Source of the DNA: Alphaproteobacteria bacterium SO-S41
GTDB lineage: Bacteria > Pseudomonadota > Alphaproteobacteria > Micropepsales > Micropepsaceae
Direction of reading: 5' to 3'
DNA: 64,000 nucleotides
NCBI GenBank assembly: GCA_019670725.1
Contig: AP024629.1
Location: 62,001 to 126,000, forward strand
Shown one piece after another: positions 38,456 through 47,830 of the stretch (positions are counted from its first letter, which is position 1; each line of letters begins with the position of its first letter). Under the pieces are notes generated by a model. The model did not search any database. It was not told the DNA's origin and saw nothing but the letters and a program-made list of their open reading frames with translations. The position numbers and the translations under genes are program-made.

Positions 38456-39652
38456 ATGGCACGGTCGTCTTACCTGTTCACGTCCGAGAGCGTGTCCGAA
38501 GGACATCCCGACAAGGTTGCCGACCAGATCTCCGACACCGTCGTCGATCTCTTCCTGTCGCGCGATCCCGAAGCCCGCATCGCGTGCGAGACGCTGTGCA
38601 CCACGAACCGCGTGGTGATCGCCGGCGAAATCCGCGGCAACGGCATCATGGACACCGCCGGCAAGTGGACGCCCGGCATCGAAGAGCAGATCGAGAAAGA
38701 CATCCGCGCGATCGTCAAGGAGATCGGCTACGACCAGGAAGGCTTCTCCTGGAAGAACTTCGAGTTCGCCAACTACCTGCACGGCCAGTCCGCCGACATC
38801 GCTGTCGGCGTCGACGCCGCCGGTAACAAGGACGAAGGCGCCGGCGACCAGGGCATCATGTTCGGCTATGCGACGAACGAGACGCCCGAACTGATGCCGG
38901 CGACGCTGCAGTATTCGCACAACATCCTCTCGGTGCTCGCCGAGGCCCGCAAGTCGGGCAAGGAAAAGGGCCTCGAGCCCGACGCCAAGAGCCAGGTGAC
39001 GCTGGTCTACGAGAACGGCAAGCCGGTGCGCGCGACCTCGATCGTGCTCTCGACCCAGCACAAGGAAGGCCTGTCGTCCAAGGACATCGAGGCGATCGTC
39101 CGCCCCTATATCCTGAAGGTCCTGCCCGCGAGCTTCGTGACCGCAGAGACCGAGTGGCACGTCAACCCGACCGGCAATTTCGTCATCGGCGGCCCCGACG
39201 GCGACACCGGCCTCACGGGACGCAAGATCATCGTCGACACCTACGGCGGCGCAGCCCCGCATGGCGGCGGCGCGTTCTCCGGCAAGGACCCGACCAAGGT
39301 CGACCGCTCGGCCGCCTATATCGCGCGCTATCTCGCGAAGAACGTCGTGGCCGCGGGCCTCAGCGACAAGTGCACCATTCAGCTCGGCTACGCGATCGGC
39401 GTGTCGAAGCCGCTCAGCTTCTATGTCGACCTGCACGAGACCGGCAAAGTCGATCCCGCGAAGCTCGAGAAGATCCTGCCCGAGCTCGTCGGCGGCGCTT
39501 CGCCCCGCGCGATCCGCGAGCACCTGAAGCTCAACCGCCCGATCTATGCGCGCACCGCGTCCTATGGCCATTTCGGCCGCACCGCCGAAGCCGACGGCGG
39601 CTTCTCGTGGGAGAAGACCGATCTCGTGAGCGAGCTCAAGGGCGCGTTCTGA
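38456..39652 (+). CDS. metK: S-adenosylmethionine synthase
   Basis: This 398-residue enzyme makes SAM from methionine and ATP. It begins with [20 protein letters not shown] (catalytic His and metal Asp) and has [13 protein letters not shown] (adenosine region) and a [19 protein letters not shown] phosphate-binding segment. The longer loops (for example [14 protein letters not shown]) fit the alphaproteobacterial type. SAM from this enzyme feeds TrmB and MiaB encoded nearby, and methylthioadenosine from SAM use is recycled by the mtn genes at 4-6 kb. Confidence 0.97.
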   Translation: MARSSYLFTSESVSEGHPDKVADQISDTVVDLFLSRDPEARIACETLCTTNRVVIAGEIRGNGIMDTAGKWTPGIEEQIEKDIRAIVKEIGYDQEGFSWKNFEFANYLHGQSADIAVGVDAAGNKDEGAGDQGIMFGYATNETPELMPATLQYSHNILSVLAEARKSGKEKGLEPDAKSQVTLVYENGKPVRATSIVLSTQHKEGLSSKDIEAIVRPYILKVLPASFVTAETEWHVNPTGNFVIGGPDGDTGLTGRKIIVDTYGGAAPHGGGAFSGKDPTKVDRSAAYIARYLAKNVVAAGLSDKCTIQLGYAIGVSKPLSFYVDLHETGKVDPAKLEKILPELVGGASPRAIREHLKLNRPIYARTASYGHFGRTAEADGGFSWEKTDLVSELKGAF

Positions 39653-39674
39653 TCCGGTTTCCTGTGCTGGACAC

Positions 39675-39708
39675 ATCATGGCCGCCTTAGGGGCGGCCAT
39701 GATCTTTT
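39675..39708 (+). terminator. Intrinsic terminator-like hairpin after metK
   Basis: A perfect 12-bp stem (39675-39686 with 39692-39703) closes a five-base loop and is followed by CTTTT. It sits 22 bases after the metK stop and before trmB. Confidence 0.75.
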
Positions 39709-39726
39709 GGGGCTGACGCAAGACTG

Positions 39727-40419
39727 ATGGCCGAGGGACAGGAAAACCGCCGGCTGATCTATGGCCGCCGCCAGGGCCGCCCGCTGCGCGGCCCCGCGCG
39801 TGACGCCTTCGGCACGGACCTGCCGCGCCTTGCGCTCGACCTCGGCGCGCTCGGCGATCTCCAGACCCTGTTCCCCGGCGCGACCGGCTTCGCGCTGGAG
39901 GTCGGTTTCGGCGGCGGCGAGCATCTGGCGGCGCAGGCGACCGCCCATCCCGAAACCGGCTATATCGGCGCCGAGCCCTTCGTGAACGGCGTCGCCAATC
40001 TCGCCTGGCTCGCCCGCGACCTCGCCAATGTCCGCATCCTCCACGGCGATGCGCGCGATGTGCTCGATGGCCTGCCGGACGCCAGCCTGGACGCCATTTT
40101 CGTGCTTTTCCCCGATCCCTGGCCGAAAGCGCGCCATCATAAGCGGCGCTTCATCTCGCAGCCGAACCTCATCCAGATCGCACGCGTACTGAGGCCCGGC
40201 GGGCGGCTGCGCGTCGCCTCTGACATTCCCGACTATGTCAGTTGGACGCTGATCGAGATCGCCGCCTTCAACCGCGACCAGGGCTGCCGCTTCGCCTGGA
40301 CCGCCCGCGCGCCGGAGGATTGGCGCGTCCGCCCCGCGGACTGGCCGGGCACCCGCTACGAGGCAAAGGCGCTGGAGGCGGGCCGGGCGCCCGCCTATCT
40401 GGAATTCACACGCGCCTGA
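39727..40419 (+). CDS. trmB: tRNA (guanine-N7-)-methyltransferase
   Basis: This 230-residue class I methyltransferase makes m7G46 in tRNA. SAM binding is at LEVGFGGGEHLAAQA (residues about 57-71); NVRILHGDARDVL and the diagnostic FPDPWPKARHHKRR with ISQPNLIQIARVLRPGG follow. It is separated from metK by a terminator-like hairpin, so it may have its own promoter. Confidence 0.96.
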   Translation: MAEGQENRRLIYGRRQGRPLRGPARDAFGTDLPRLALDLGALGDLQTLFPGATGFALEVGFGGGEHLAAQATAHPETGYIGAEPFVNGVANLAWLARDLANVRILHGDARDVLDGLPDASLDAIFVLFPDPWPKARHHKRRFISQPNLIQIARVLRPGGRLRVASDIPDYVSWTLIEIAAFNRDQGCRFAWTARAPEDWRVRPADWPGTRYEAKALEAGRAPAYLEFTRA

Positions 40420-40476
40420 CGCCCCCTTGATCCCCACCAGTTTCAGGCGCATATAGCGGTCCAACTAACCGGTCTG

Positions 40477-40492
40477 CTGGTCGAAAGATCAG
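40477..40492 (+). promoter_or_regulatory. GAAA-tetraloop hairpin in the rimP-nusA leader
   Basis: CTGGTC (40477-40482) pairs with GATCAG (40487-40492, one G-T) around a GAAA loop, directly before the terminator hairpin at 40498. Together they form a structured leader ahead of the rimP operon. Confidence 0.55.
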
Positions 40493-40497
40493 AAGAA

Positions 40498-40523
40498 GGT
40501 GGCCCCGACGGGCCGCCTTTTTT
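40498..40523 (+). terminator. Attenuator/terminator in the rimP-nusA-infB leader
   Basis: GGTGGCCC (40498-40505) pairs with GGGCCGCC (40510-40517, one G-T) around CGAC, followed by six T. It lies 25 bases before the rimP start and about 80 bases after trmB. It either terminates trmB transcripts or attenuates the operon encoding NusA, which itself modulates termination. Similar hairpins precede rimP in other alphaproteobacteria, as far as I recall. Confidence 0.8.
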
Positions 40524-40548
40524 GTTGGCCGGCGGAGACCCCAAGGCC

Positions 40549-41049
40549 ATGGCGACGCCAGAAGATCTGACCAACCTGATCAAACCCATCGCGGAAACGC
40601 TGGGCTATGAGCTCGTGCGCATCCGCATCACCGGCACCGCGCACAAGACGCTGCAGGTGATGGCCGAAAAGCCCGACGGCACGATGCTGGTCGACGATTG
40701 CGCGACGCTGAGCCGGGCGATTTCCGACATGCTGGATATCGAGGACCCGATCGCCGAGGACTATGATCTGGAAGTCTCCTCGCCCGGGATCGACCGGCCG
40801 CTGACAAGGCCCAAGGATTTCGCCCGCTATGTCGGGCACAAGGCGAAGATCGAACTTGTGTCGGCCGATGCGCAGGGCCGCCGCCGCTATCAGGTCGTCA
40901 TCGCCGCCGCCGACGACACCACCGTTTCCCTCGCGATCAGCAATGACGAGACGCTGACCGTGCCGTTCTCCGCGATCGGCGATGCCAAGCTCGTCATGAC
41001 CGACCGCCTCATCCAAGAAGCCCAGGCCGCTCGCGCGGCGAAACACTAA
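40549..41049 (+). CDS. rimP: Ribosome maturation factor RimP
   Basis: This 166-residue 30S assembly factor has NLIKPIAETLGYELVRIRI at the N-terminus, the central VDDCATLSRAISDMLDIEDP and YDLEVSSPGIDRPL, then an SH3-like C-terminal domain. The ATG at 40549 follows GGAGA; an upstream TTG would lie in the terminator tail. First gene of the nusA-infB operon. Confidence 0.95.
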   Translation: MATPEDLTNLIKPIAETLGYELVRIRITGTAHKTLQVMAEKPDGTMLVDDCATLSRAISDMLDIEDPIAEDYDLEVSSPGIDRPLTRPKDFARYVGHKAKIELVSADAQGRRRYQVVIAAADDTTVSLAISNDETLTVPFSAIGDAKLVMTDRLIQEAQAARAAKH

Positions 41050-41068
41050 CCTCGAAAAGGGTAGAGCC

Positions 41069-42667
41069 ATGGCCGTCAGCGCCAACAAACTGGAACTGCT
41101 GCAGATCGCCGATGCCGTCGCGCGCGAAGCGCTGATCGACAAGGAGATCGTGATCGCCGCGATGGAAGACGCGATGGCCAAGGCCGCGCGCTCGCGCTAC
41201 GGCACGTCCAGCGAAATCCGCGCCGAGCTCGACACCAAGACCGGTGAGACCCGCCTCCACCGCGTGCTGCTGGTCGTCGACAAGGTCGAGAACGACGCGA
41301 TCGAAATCTCGGTCGAGCAGGCCCAGCGCCGCAACCCCGCCGCGCAGGCGGGCGACACGATCCTCGATCCGCTGCCGCCCTTCGATTTCGGCCGCATCGC
41401 CGCGCAGACCGGCAAGCAGGTCGTCATGCAGAAGGTGCGCGACGCCCAGCGCGAGCGCCAGTTCGACGAGTTCAAGGACCGCATCGGCGACATCATCCAC
41501 GGCATCGTGAAGCGCGTGGAATACGGCAACGTGATCGTCGATCTCGGCCGCGCCGAAGCGATCGTGCGCCGCGACGAGGGCCTGCCGCGCGAAGTCTTCC
41601 GCCCCAACGACCGCATCCGCGCCTATCTCTACGATGTGCGCCGCGAGGCCCGCGGGCCGCAGCTCTTCCTCAGCCGCACGCATCCCCAGTTCATGGCGAA
41701 GCTGTTCGCGCAGGAAGTGCCGGAAATCTATGACGGCGTGATCGAGATCCGCGCCGTGGCGCGCGATCCCGGCAGCCGCGCGAAGATCGCGGTCATTTCG
41801 AAGGATAGCTCCATCGACCCCGTCGGCGCCTGCGTCGGTATGCGCGGCAGCCGCGTCCAGGCCGTCGTGCAGGAACTGCAGGGCGAGAAGATCGACATCA
41901 TCCCGTGGTCGGGCGATGCCGCGACCTTCATCGTCAACGCGCTGCAGCCCGCCGAAGTCGCCAAGGTCGTGCTGGACGAAGACGCCGGCCGCATCGACGT
42001 GGTGGTGCCGGAAGACCAGCTCTCGCTCGCCATCGGCCGCCGCGGCCAGAACGTGCGCCTCGCCTCGCAGCTGACGGGCTGGGACATCAAGATCATGACG
42101 GAGGCCGAGGAATCGGAGCGCCGCCAGAAGGAATTCCGCGCCCGCACCCAGATCTTCATGGATGCGCTGGATGTCGATGAAGTCCTCGCCCAGCTCCTCG
42201 CCTCGGAGGGCTTCTCCAGCCTTGAGGAACTCGCCTATGTCGAACCTCACGAGCTGAACTCGATCGACGGCATCGACGAGGAAACCGGCGCCGAACTGCA
42301 GCGCCGCGCCATCGACGTGATCGAGGCCGCCAACCGCGAAGCCGACGCCAAGCGCATCGAACTCGGCGTCGCCGACGAAGTCGGCGAAGTCCCCGGCGTC
42401 ACGCCGCAGATGATGGTCGCGTTCGGCGAGAACGACGTGAAGAGCGTCGAGGATCTCGCGGGCTGCTCGGGCGACGACCTGCTCGGCTATGACGACAGCA
42501 AGAAGGGCGAGCGCTTCCACGTGAAGGGCATCCTGGAAGGCACCGGCATTTCCAAGGAAGACGCCGAAGCCATCGTCATGGCGGCGCGCGTCATGATGGG
42601 CTGGGTCGAGGCCGAGCCGGAAGCCGTCGAAGAGGAAGCTCCCGCGGAGGCCGAAGAAGAGGCATGA
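41069..42667 (+). CDS. nusA: Transcription termination/antitermination factor NusA
   Basis: This 532-residue protein has an N-terminal RNA-polymerase-binding domain (1-125), an S1 domain (about 130-200, [16 protein letters not shown]), two KH domains ([35 protein letters not shown]) and a C-terminal extension with two helix-hairpin-helix repeats ([38 protein letters not shown]). A very acidic tail closes it. It controls pausing, rho-dependent and intrinsic termination. It overlaps rnpM by ATGA. Confidence 0.97.
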   Translation: MAVSANKLELLQIADAVAREALIDKEIVIAAMEDAMAKAARSRYGTSSEIRAELDTKTGETRLHRVLLVVDKVENDAIEISVEQAQRRNPAAQAGDTILDPLPPFDFGRIAAQTGKQVVMQKVRDAQRERQFDEFKDRIGDIIHGIVKRVEYGNVIVDLGRAEAIVRRDEGLPREVFRPNDRIRAYLYDVRREARGPQLFLSRTHPQFMAKLFAQEVPEIYDGVIEIRAVARDPGSRAKIAVISKDSSIDPVGACVGMRGSRVQAVVQELQGEKIDIIPWSGDAATFIVNALQPAEVAKVVLDEDAGRIDVVVPEDQLSLAIGRRGQNVRLASQLTGWDIKIMTEAEESERRQKEFRARTQIFMDALDVDEVLAQLLASEGFSSLEELAYVEPHELNSIDGIDEETGAELQRRAIDVIEAANREADAKRIELGVADEVGEVPGVTPQMMVAFGENDVKSVEDLAGCSGDDLLGYDDSKKGERFHVKGILEGTGISKEDAEAIVMAARVMMGWVEAEPEAVEEEAPAEAEEEA

Positions 42668-43359
42668 GCCGGAAAGCCGCCCAGGATCGCCGCGCCCAGA
42701 TCAGGGGCGGCGATCACGATGCGAAGGGCGGCGATCCCTTGCGCAAGTGCCTGGCGACCGGCGCTTCGCTGCCCAAGGAGAAGATGGTTCGCTTCGTCGC
42801 GAGCCCGGACGGCATCGTCGTGCCCGATACCGGCAACGAGTTGCCCGGGCGCGGGGCGTGGGTGACGGCCGACGCCAAGGCGATCGGCAAGGCGGTCACC
42901 AAGGGCCTGCTCTCGCGGGCGCTGGAGGCCAAGACGCCGATCGACCTGCCGGTCATGGTCGAGGCCTTGTTGATCAAGCGGGCGCTCTCCATGTTGGGAT
43001 TTGCGAAGCGCGCGGGACTGGTGGTCACCGGCTTCGAGCGGGTCAAGGAAGCGCTGGATCACGACGAGGGCGGCGGCAAGCGGCTGGCCGCGCTCATCGA
43101 GGCGTCGGACGGGGCGGCCGATGGACGGCGCTCGGTTCTCGCCAAGGCGAAGGCGATCGAGCTTGCCGCGCCGGTTTGCGGGCAGTTCACATCCGGCGAA
43201 TTGAGCATGGCCTTAGGGTCCGCGAATGTGATACACGCCTGCCTCCTGTCGGCTGGCACCGGCGGGCTCCATGCGCGCTTTCTCGAAGAGATCGGGCGGA
43301 CGGCCGGGTTCCGGGCGATGACGCCCGCCTCCTGGGCACGAGAACTGAGCGATTATTAG
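42664..43359 (+). CDS. rnpM: YlxR/RnpM-domain protein fused to an L7Ae-like RNA-binding domain
   Basis: This 231-residue fusion has residues about 20-100 as YlxR (DUF448: KCLATGASLPKEKMVRFVAS, ELPGRGAWVTADAKAI). Residues about 105-200 are L7Ae/L30e-like (ALSMLGFAKRAGLVVTGFE). In Bacillus the separate YlxR protein modulates RNase P; the alphaproteobacterial fused form is known but its target RNA is not. Always between nusA and infB. Confidence 0.9.
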   Translation: MSRKAAQDRRAQIRGGDHDAKGGDPLRKCLATGASLPKEKMVRFVASPDGIVVPDTGNELPGRGAWVTADAKAIGKAVTKGLLSRALEAKTPIDLPVMVEALLIKRALSMLGFAKRAGLVVTGFERVKEALDHDEGGGKRLAALIEASDGAADGRRSVLAKAKAIELAAPVCGQFTSGELSMALGSANVIHACLLSAGTGGLHARFLEEIGRTAGFRAMTPASWARELSDY

Positions 43360-43393
43360 TGCTGGCGATTAGCGTAGACGAATTAGGCGGTTG

Positions 43394-46033
43394 ATGACGG
43401 ATAACAACGATACGACGGGCAAAACCTTGAGCGCCGGCAACCCGCCGCGCGCGCCGCTGGGCGTGAAGCGCCCCGCGAGCGAGACAGGGACCGTCAAGCA
43501 GAGTTTCAGCCACGGCCGCACTAAGGCCGTGGTGGTGGAGAAGAAGCGCACCGTCGTCCGCCCCGGCACGCCCGGCGCTCCGCACGCCCCGACGCCGCCT
43601 GCCCCAGCCCCGGTCGAGCGCCCCGCTCCCGTCGCCGCAGCCCCGGTCGCGCCGCGGCCCCAGCCCGCTCCGCCGCGTCCGCCGCTGCCCTCCGCCCAGC
43701 GTTCGGGCATGGTGCTGCGCACGCTGACGGAAGAAGAAAAGGCCGCCCGCTCCAAGGCGATCGGCAATGCCCGCGTCGCGGAAGCCGAAGCCCGCCGCCA
43801 GGCCGAGGAAACCGCGCTCCGCCGCGCTGCCGACGACGCGCGCAACAAGGCCGAGGCCGAAGCCGCCGCCCGCCGCAAGGCCGAGGACGAAGCCCGCCGC
43901 GTCGCCGAAGACGATGCGCGCCGCCGTACCGAGGCCGAACAGGCCCGCCGCGCCGAGCAGGATTCCAAGGCGACCATTCCCGTCGCCGCCCAGCCCGCCG
44001 GCCCCAACAAGCAGGCGATGTTCGACGACGAGAACGCCAAGCGCAAAGCCTCGGCGATGACCGGCATGCGCCGCCCCGGTTCGCCGGCGCCGCGTCCGGC
44101 CCCCGCGCCGGCGCGCCCCTCGCCCAAGCCCGGCGCCGATCGCCGCGGCGGCCGTCTGACCGTCACCACCGCCGTCGGCGATGGCGAAGAGCGCCAGCGC
44201 TCGCTCGCCGCGATGCGCCGCCAGACGCAGCGTCGCCTGCATCAAGGCACGCGCCACGACCAGAGCGCCGCCGTCGCGCCGCGCGACATCATCATCCCCG
44301 AAGCGATCTCCGTTCAGGAACTCGCCAACCGCATGGCCCGCCGCGCCGTCGACGTCATCAAAGTGATGATGAAGAACGGCGTGATGGCGACCATCAACGA
44401 CGTGCTCGACGCCGATACCGCGCAGCTGATCGCCGAGGAATACGGCCACATCGTCAAGCGCGTCGCGGAAGACGACGTGCTGGAAGGCCTGAAGGGCACT
44501 GACGACGACGCCGAGACGCTGCAGCCGCGCGCTCCGGTCGTCACGATCATGGGCCATGTCGACCACGGCAAGACCTCGCTGCTCGACGCGCTGCGCCAGA
44601 CCAACGTGGTCGCGGGCGAAGCCGGCGGCATCACCCAGCATATCGGCGCCTACCAGATCGTCGCGCCCTCGGGCGCCAAGATCACCTTCCTCGACACGCC
44701 CGGCCACGCCGCATTCACCGCGATGCGCGCCCGCGGCGCCAAGGTCACCGACATCGTCATCCTGGTCGTCGCGGCCGATGACGGCGTCATGCCGCAGACG
44801 GAAGAAGCCATCGCCCACGCCAAGGCGGCGGGCGTGCCGATCATCGTGGCGATCAACAAGATCGACAAACCCGACGCCAACCCGAACCGCGTGAAGCAGG
44901 AATTGCTGCGTCACGAGATCGTGGTGGAAGACATGGGCGGCGACGTCATCGCCGTCGAAGTCTCGGCCAAGGACAAGCTTGGCCTCGACAAGCTGGAAGA
45001 GGCGATCCTCCTCCAGGCCGAAGTGCTGGAGCTGAAAGCCAATCCCGACCGTCCCGCCGAAGGCGCGATCGTCGAAGCCAAGCTCGACAAGGGCCGCGGT
45101 CCGGTCGCGACCGTCCTCGTGGCGCGCGGCACGATCAAGGTCGGCGACATCGTGGTCGCCGGCGGCGAATGGGGCCGCGTGCGCGCCCTCGTCAACGACC
45201 AGGGCAAGACCGTGCCGTCGGCCGGTCCGTCCGAACCCGTCGAAGTCCTCGGCCTGCAGGGCACGCCCGAAGCCGGCGATGAACTCGTCGTCGTCGAAAG
45301 CGATGCCCGGGCCCGCGAGATCGCGGACTTCCGCACGCGCAAGCGCCGCGAGGCGCGCACCGGCCAGTCCGGCCGCGCGACGATGGAAGACCTCTTGAAG
45401 GACCGCCAAGTCGGCGAGAAGAAGATCCTGCCCGTCGTCATCAAGGGCGACGTGCAGGGCTCGGTCGAAGCGATCGCCCAGGCGCTGCGAGGTCTTGCGA
45501 CCGACGAAGTGCAGGTCCAAGTGCTGCAGCAGGGCGTCGGCGGCGTCACCGAATCCGATGTCGTGCTTGCCCACGCCTCGGGCGCGGTCGTCATCGCGTT
45601 CAACGTGCGCGCCCATGCCGAAGGCCGCGAGCGCGCCAAGCGCGACGGCGTCGACATCCGCTACTACTCGATCATCTACAACATCATCGACGACGTGAAG
45701 GCGGCCATGGGCGGCCTGCTCTCGCCGGTGGTGCGCGAACTCTTCCTCGGCAATGCGACGATCCTGCAGGTCTTCAACATCACGAAGTTCGGCAAGGTCG
45801 CGGGCTGCCGCGTGGTCGAGGGCATGGTGCGCCGCGGCGCCCGCGTGCGCCTGATCCGCGACAAGGTCGTCATCCACGAAGGCAAGCTGTCGACGCTGAA
45901 GCGCTTCAAGGACGAAGTGCGCGAGGTCCAGCAGGGCTACGAATGCGGCATGGCGTTCGAGAACTACCAGGACATCCGCGAAGGCGACACGATCGAGTGC
46001 TTCGACATCGAGGAGGTCGCGCGGACGCTGTAG
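43394..46033 (+). CDS. infB: Translation initiation factor IF-2
   Basis: This 879-residue GTPase brings initiator tRNA to the 30S subunit. The N-terminus (1-230) is low-complexity: a Pro/Ala-rich stretch, then a long charged helix rich in Ala, Glu and Arg (residues about 115-195). The GTPase motifs are [11 protein letters not shown] near 390, [12 protein letters not shown] and NKIDKPDA. Domains II to IV follow, with [19 protein letters not shown] in domain III. ATG at 43394 is preferred over TTG one codon earlier. Confidence 0.97.
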   Translation: MTDNNDTTGKTLSAGNPPRAPLGVKRPASETGTVKQSFSHGRTKAVVVEKKRTVVRPGTPGAPHAPTPPAPAPVERPAPVAAAPVAPRPQPAPPRPPLPSAQRSGMVLRTLTEEEKAARSKAIGNARVAEAEARRQAEETALRRAADDARNKAEAEAAARRKAEDEARRVAEDDARRRTEAEQARRAEQDSKATIPVAAQPAGPNKQAMFDDENAKRKASAMTGMRRPGSPAPRPAPAPARPSPKPGADRRGGRLTVTTAVGDGEERQRSLAAMRRQTQRRLHQGTRHDQSAAVAPRDIIIPEAISVQELANRMARRAVDVIKVMMKNGVMATINDVLDADTAQLIAEEYGHIVKRVAEDDVLEGLKGTDDDAETLQPRAPVVTIMGHVDHGKTSLLDALRQTNVVAGEAGGITQHIGAYQIVAPSGAKITFLDTPGHAAFTAMRARGAKVTDIVILVVAADDGVMPQTEEAIAHAKAAGVPIIVAINKIDKPDANPNRVKQELLRHEIVVEDMGGDVIAVEVSAKDKLGLDKLEEAILLQAEVLELKANPDRPAEGAIVEAKLDKGRGPVATVLVARGTIKVGDIVVAGGEWGRVRALVNDQGKTVPSAGPSEPVEVLGLQGTPEAGDELVVVESDARAREIADFRTRKRREARTGQSGRATMEDLLKDRQVGEKKILPVVIKGDVQGSVEAIAQALRGLATDEVQVQVLQQGVGGVTESDVVLAHASGAVVIAFNVRAHAEGRERAKRDGVDIRYYSIIYNIIDDVKAAMGGLLSPVVRELFLGNATILQVFNITKFGKVAGCRVVEGMVRRGARVRLIRDKVVIHEGKLSTLKRFKDEVREVQQGYECGMAFENYQDIREGDTIECFDIEEVARTL

Positions 46034-46054
46034 TCCGCGCGGCAGCTGTCTGAC

Positions 46055-46465
46055 GTGACAAAGCGCCAACCCTCCACCGGTCCCACGCAGCGCCAGCTGC
46101 GGGTGGCCGAGGAAATCCGCCGCACCACGCACGAGATCCTCGCGCGCGCCAACTGGCGCGAGCCGCTGCTGATCGGCTCGACCGTGACGGTGACGGGCGT
46201 GCGCATCTCGCCCGATCTCACCAACTGCACCCTCTTCATCACGCCGCTGGGCGGCGAAAAGGAAGAAGAGATCGTCAAGGCGCTGAACCTCGCCAAGGCG
46301 TATGTCCGCGGCGAACTCGGCCACGCGCTGAACCAGCTCCGCGTCGTGCCGCAGATCCGCTTCGAGCTCGACCGCTCGTTCGACGAGGCGAAGCATATCG
46401 ACGCGCTGCTGCGCTCGCGCGCCGTCGCCCGCGACCTCGGACCGGACAAAGACGGCGGCGCCTGA
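46055..46465 (+). CDS. rbfA: 30S ribosome-binding factor RbfA
   Basis: This 136-residue KH-type cold-shock ribosome assembly factor has QLRVAEEIRRTTHEILAR at the N-terminus, TGVRISPDLTNCTLFITPLG and LGHALNQLRVVPQIRFELDR, followed by FDEAKHIDALL. The start is GTG. Its stop and the truB start share one base (TGATG). Confidence 0.95.
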   Translation: MTKRQPSTGPTQRQLRVAEEIRRTTHEILARANWREPLLIGSTVTVTGVRISPDLTNCTLFITPLGGEKEEEIVKALNLAKAYVRGELGHALNQLRVVPQIRFELDRSFDEAKHIDALLRSRAVARDLGPDKDGGA

Positions 46466-47406
46466 TGGCGCGCAAGATCAAGGGCGAGAAGCTCGACGGC
46501 TGGCTGATCCTCGACAAGCCCCAGGGCCTGACCTCGACGGATTGCGTCACCCGCGCCAAGCGTTTCTTCAACGCCCAGAAGGCCGGCCATGCCGGGACGC
46601 TGGACCCGATGGCGACCGGCATTCTCGCCATCGCCTTCGGCGAGGCGACCAAGACCGTCCCCTATGCCATGGACGCCGAGAAGATCTATCGCTTCGAGGC
46701 GAGCTGGGGCGCGGCGACCGATACCGACGACGCCGAGGGCAAGGTGATCGCCACCAGCGATGTCCGCCCGGTGCCCGCAGCGGTGCTGGCGGCTCTCCCC
46801 GCTTTCCTTGGCTGGACCCAGCAAATCCCGCCCGCCTATAGCGCGGTCAAGGTCGATGGCGAGCGCGCCTACGATCTTGCGCGCGAGGGGGAAGTCGTGG
46901 AGCTGAAATCCCGCCCCGCCTTCATCCGCCGTCTCGAAGTGGTCGAGACACCCAGTCCTGACCGTACCGTTTTCGAAATGACCTGCGGCAAGGGCGTCTA
47001 TGTCCGGGCCTTCGTGCGGGACATCGCGAAAATCCTGGGGACCTGCGCCCATGTGAGCGTGCTGCGGCGTCTCCGGGTCGGGGGCTTCGGCGAGGCGGGG
47101 GCGATTTCCCTAGAAGCCCTAGGGGAAATGGCGTATAGCGACGCCGCTAAACTTCATGTGCACCCCGTTGAGACCGCGCTGGACGACATCCCGGCACTGG
47201 CCATCGGCGAGGCGGACACGGCCCGGATCCGTTCAGGACAGGCCGTACCGGTGCGCGGAACGGCCTTCGCGACAGCAGAGGCGATGATGGAGGGCGCAGG
47301 CGATGAACCGCCGGTGCTCCTTCTGAAGTCGCAGTCGGGTCGGCCGGTGGCGATGGCCGAGCTGAAGCTCGGGTCATTCCATCCGTTGCGCGTGTTTAAC
47401 CTCTGA
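46465..47406 (+). CDS. truB: tRNA pseudouridine-55 synthase TruB
   Basis: This 313-residue enzyme makes pseudouridine 55 in the T loop. GWLILDKPQGLTSTDCV and GHAGTLDPMATGILAIAFGE (catalytic Asp in the latter) mark the core; PPAYSAVKVDGERAYDLAREG follows, with a C-terminal PUA-like region. Last gene before rpsO. Confidence 0.96.
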   Translation: MARKIKGEKLDGWLILDKPQGLTSTDCVTRAKRFFNAQKAGHAGTLDPMATGILAIAFGEATKTVPYAMDAEKIYRFEASWGAATDTDDAEGKVIATSDVRPVPAAVLAALPAFLGWTQQIPPAYSAVKVDGERAYDLAREGEVVELKSRPAFIRRLEVVETPSPDRTVFEMTCGKGVYVRAFVRDIAKILGTCAHVSVLRRLRVGGFGEAGAISLEALGEMAYSDAAKLHVHPVETALDDIPALAIGEADTARIRSGQAVPVRGTAFATAEAMMEGAGDEPPVLLLKSQSGRPVAMAELKLGSFHPLRVFNL

Positions 47407-47421
47407 CTATAGGAGCACCCG

Positions 47422-47691
47422 ATGTCGATCACTGCTGAACGTAAAGCCGAAGTCATCAAGGGCAACGCCACCAAGCAAGGCGATACCGGTTCGCCGGAAG
47501 TCCAGGTGGCCATTCTTTCCGAGCGCATCACGACGCTGCAGGACCACTTCAAGGCGCACGCGAAGGACAACCATTCGCGCCGCGGCCTGATCAAGATGGT
47601 CTCGCGCCGCCGCAGCCTGCTCGACTATCTCAAGTCGACCGACAAGGAGCGCTATGCCGCTCTGATCGCGAAGCTGGGCCTGCGCCGCTAA
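47422..47691 (+). CDS. rpsO: 30S ribosomal protein S15
   Basis: This 89-residue protein has family-standard length with [39 protein letters not shown] and [25 protein letters not shown] ribosome-binding site precedes the ATG. It is separated from pnp by a strong hairpin, so some transcripts will end between them. Confidence 0.97.
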   Translation: MSITAERKAEVIKGNATKQGDTGSPEVQVAILSERITTLQDHFKAHAKDNHSRRGLIKMVSRRRSLLDYLKSTDKERYAALIAKLGLRR

Positions 47692-47724
47692 ACGGGCCAC
47701 GGCCCGTTGAACTGAAACTGACGC

Positions 47725-47760
47725 AAAACGCCCGGCCACGCGCGCCCGGGCGTTTTGTTT
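47725..47760 (+). terminator. Intrinsic terminator between rpsO and pnp
   Basis: An 11-bp stem (47725-47735 with 47746-47756), including AAAACG/CGTTTT and six G-C pairs, encloses a ten-base loop and runs into a T-rich tail. A smaller AACGGGCC/GGCCCGTT hairpin lies just after the rpsO stop (47691-47708). Confidence 0.85.
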
Positions 47761-47830
47761 TATCCGCAAAAGCGCGCGAGCTGCATGAGCGTCCGGCAGG
47801 GCCGGCGCTGCTGAACCGAAAGAGAAACAT

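Noticed and set aside
43187-46396. Very long open frame (over 1000 codons) on the minus strand
   Set aside because: It is antisense to infB and rbfA; its product is low-complexity and arises from the strong GC third-position bias of the real genes.
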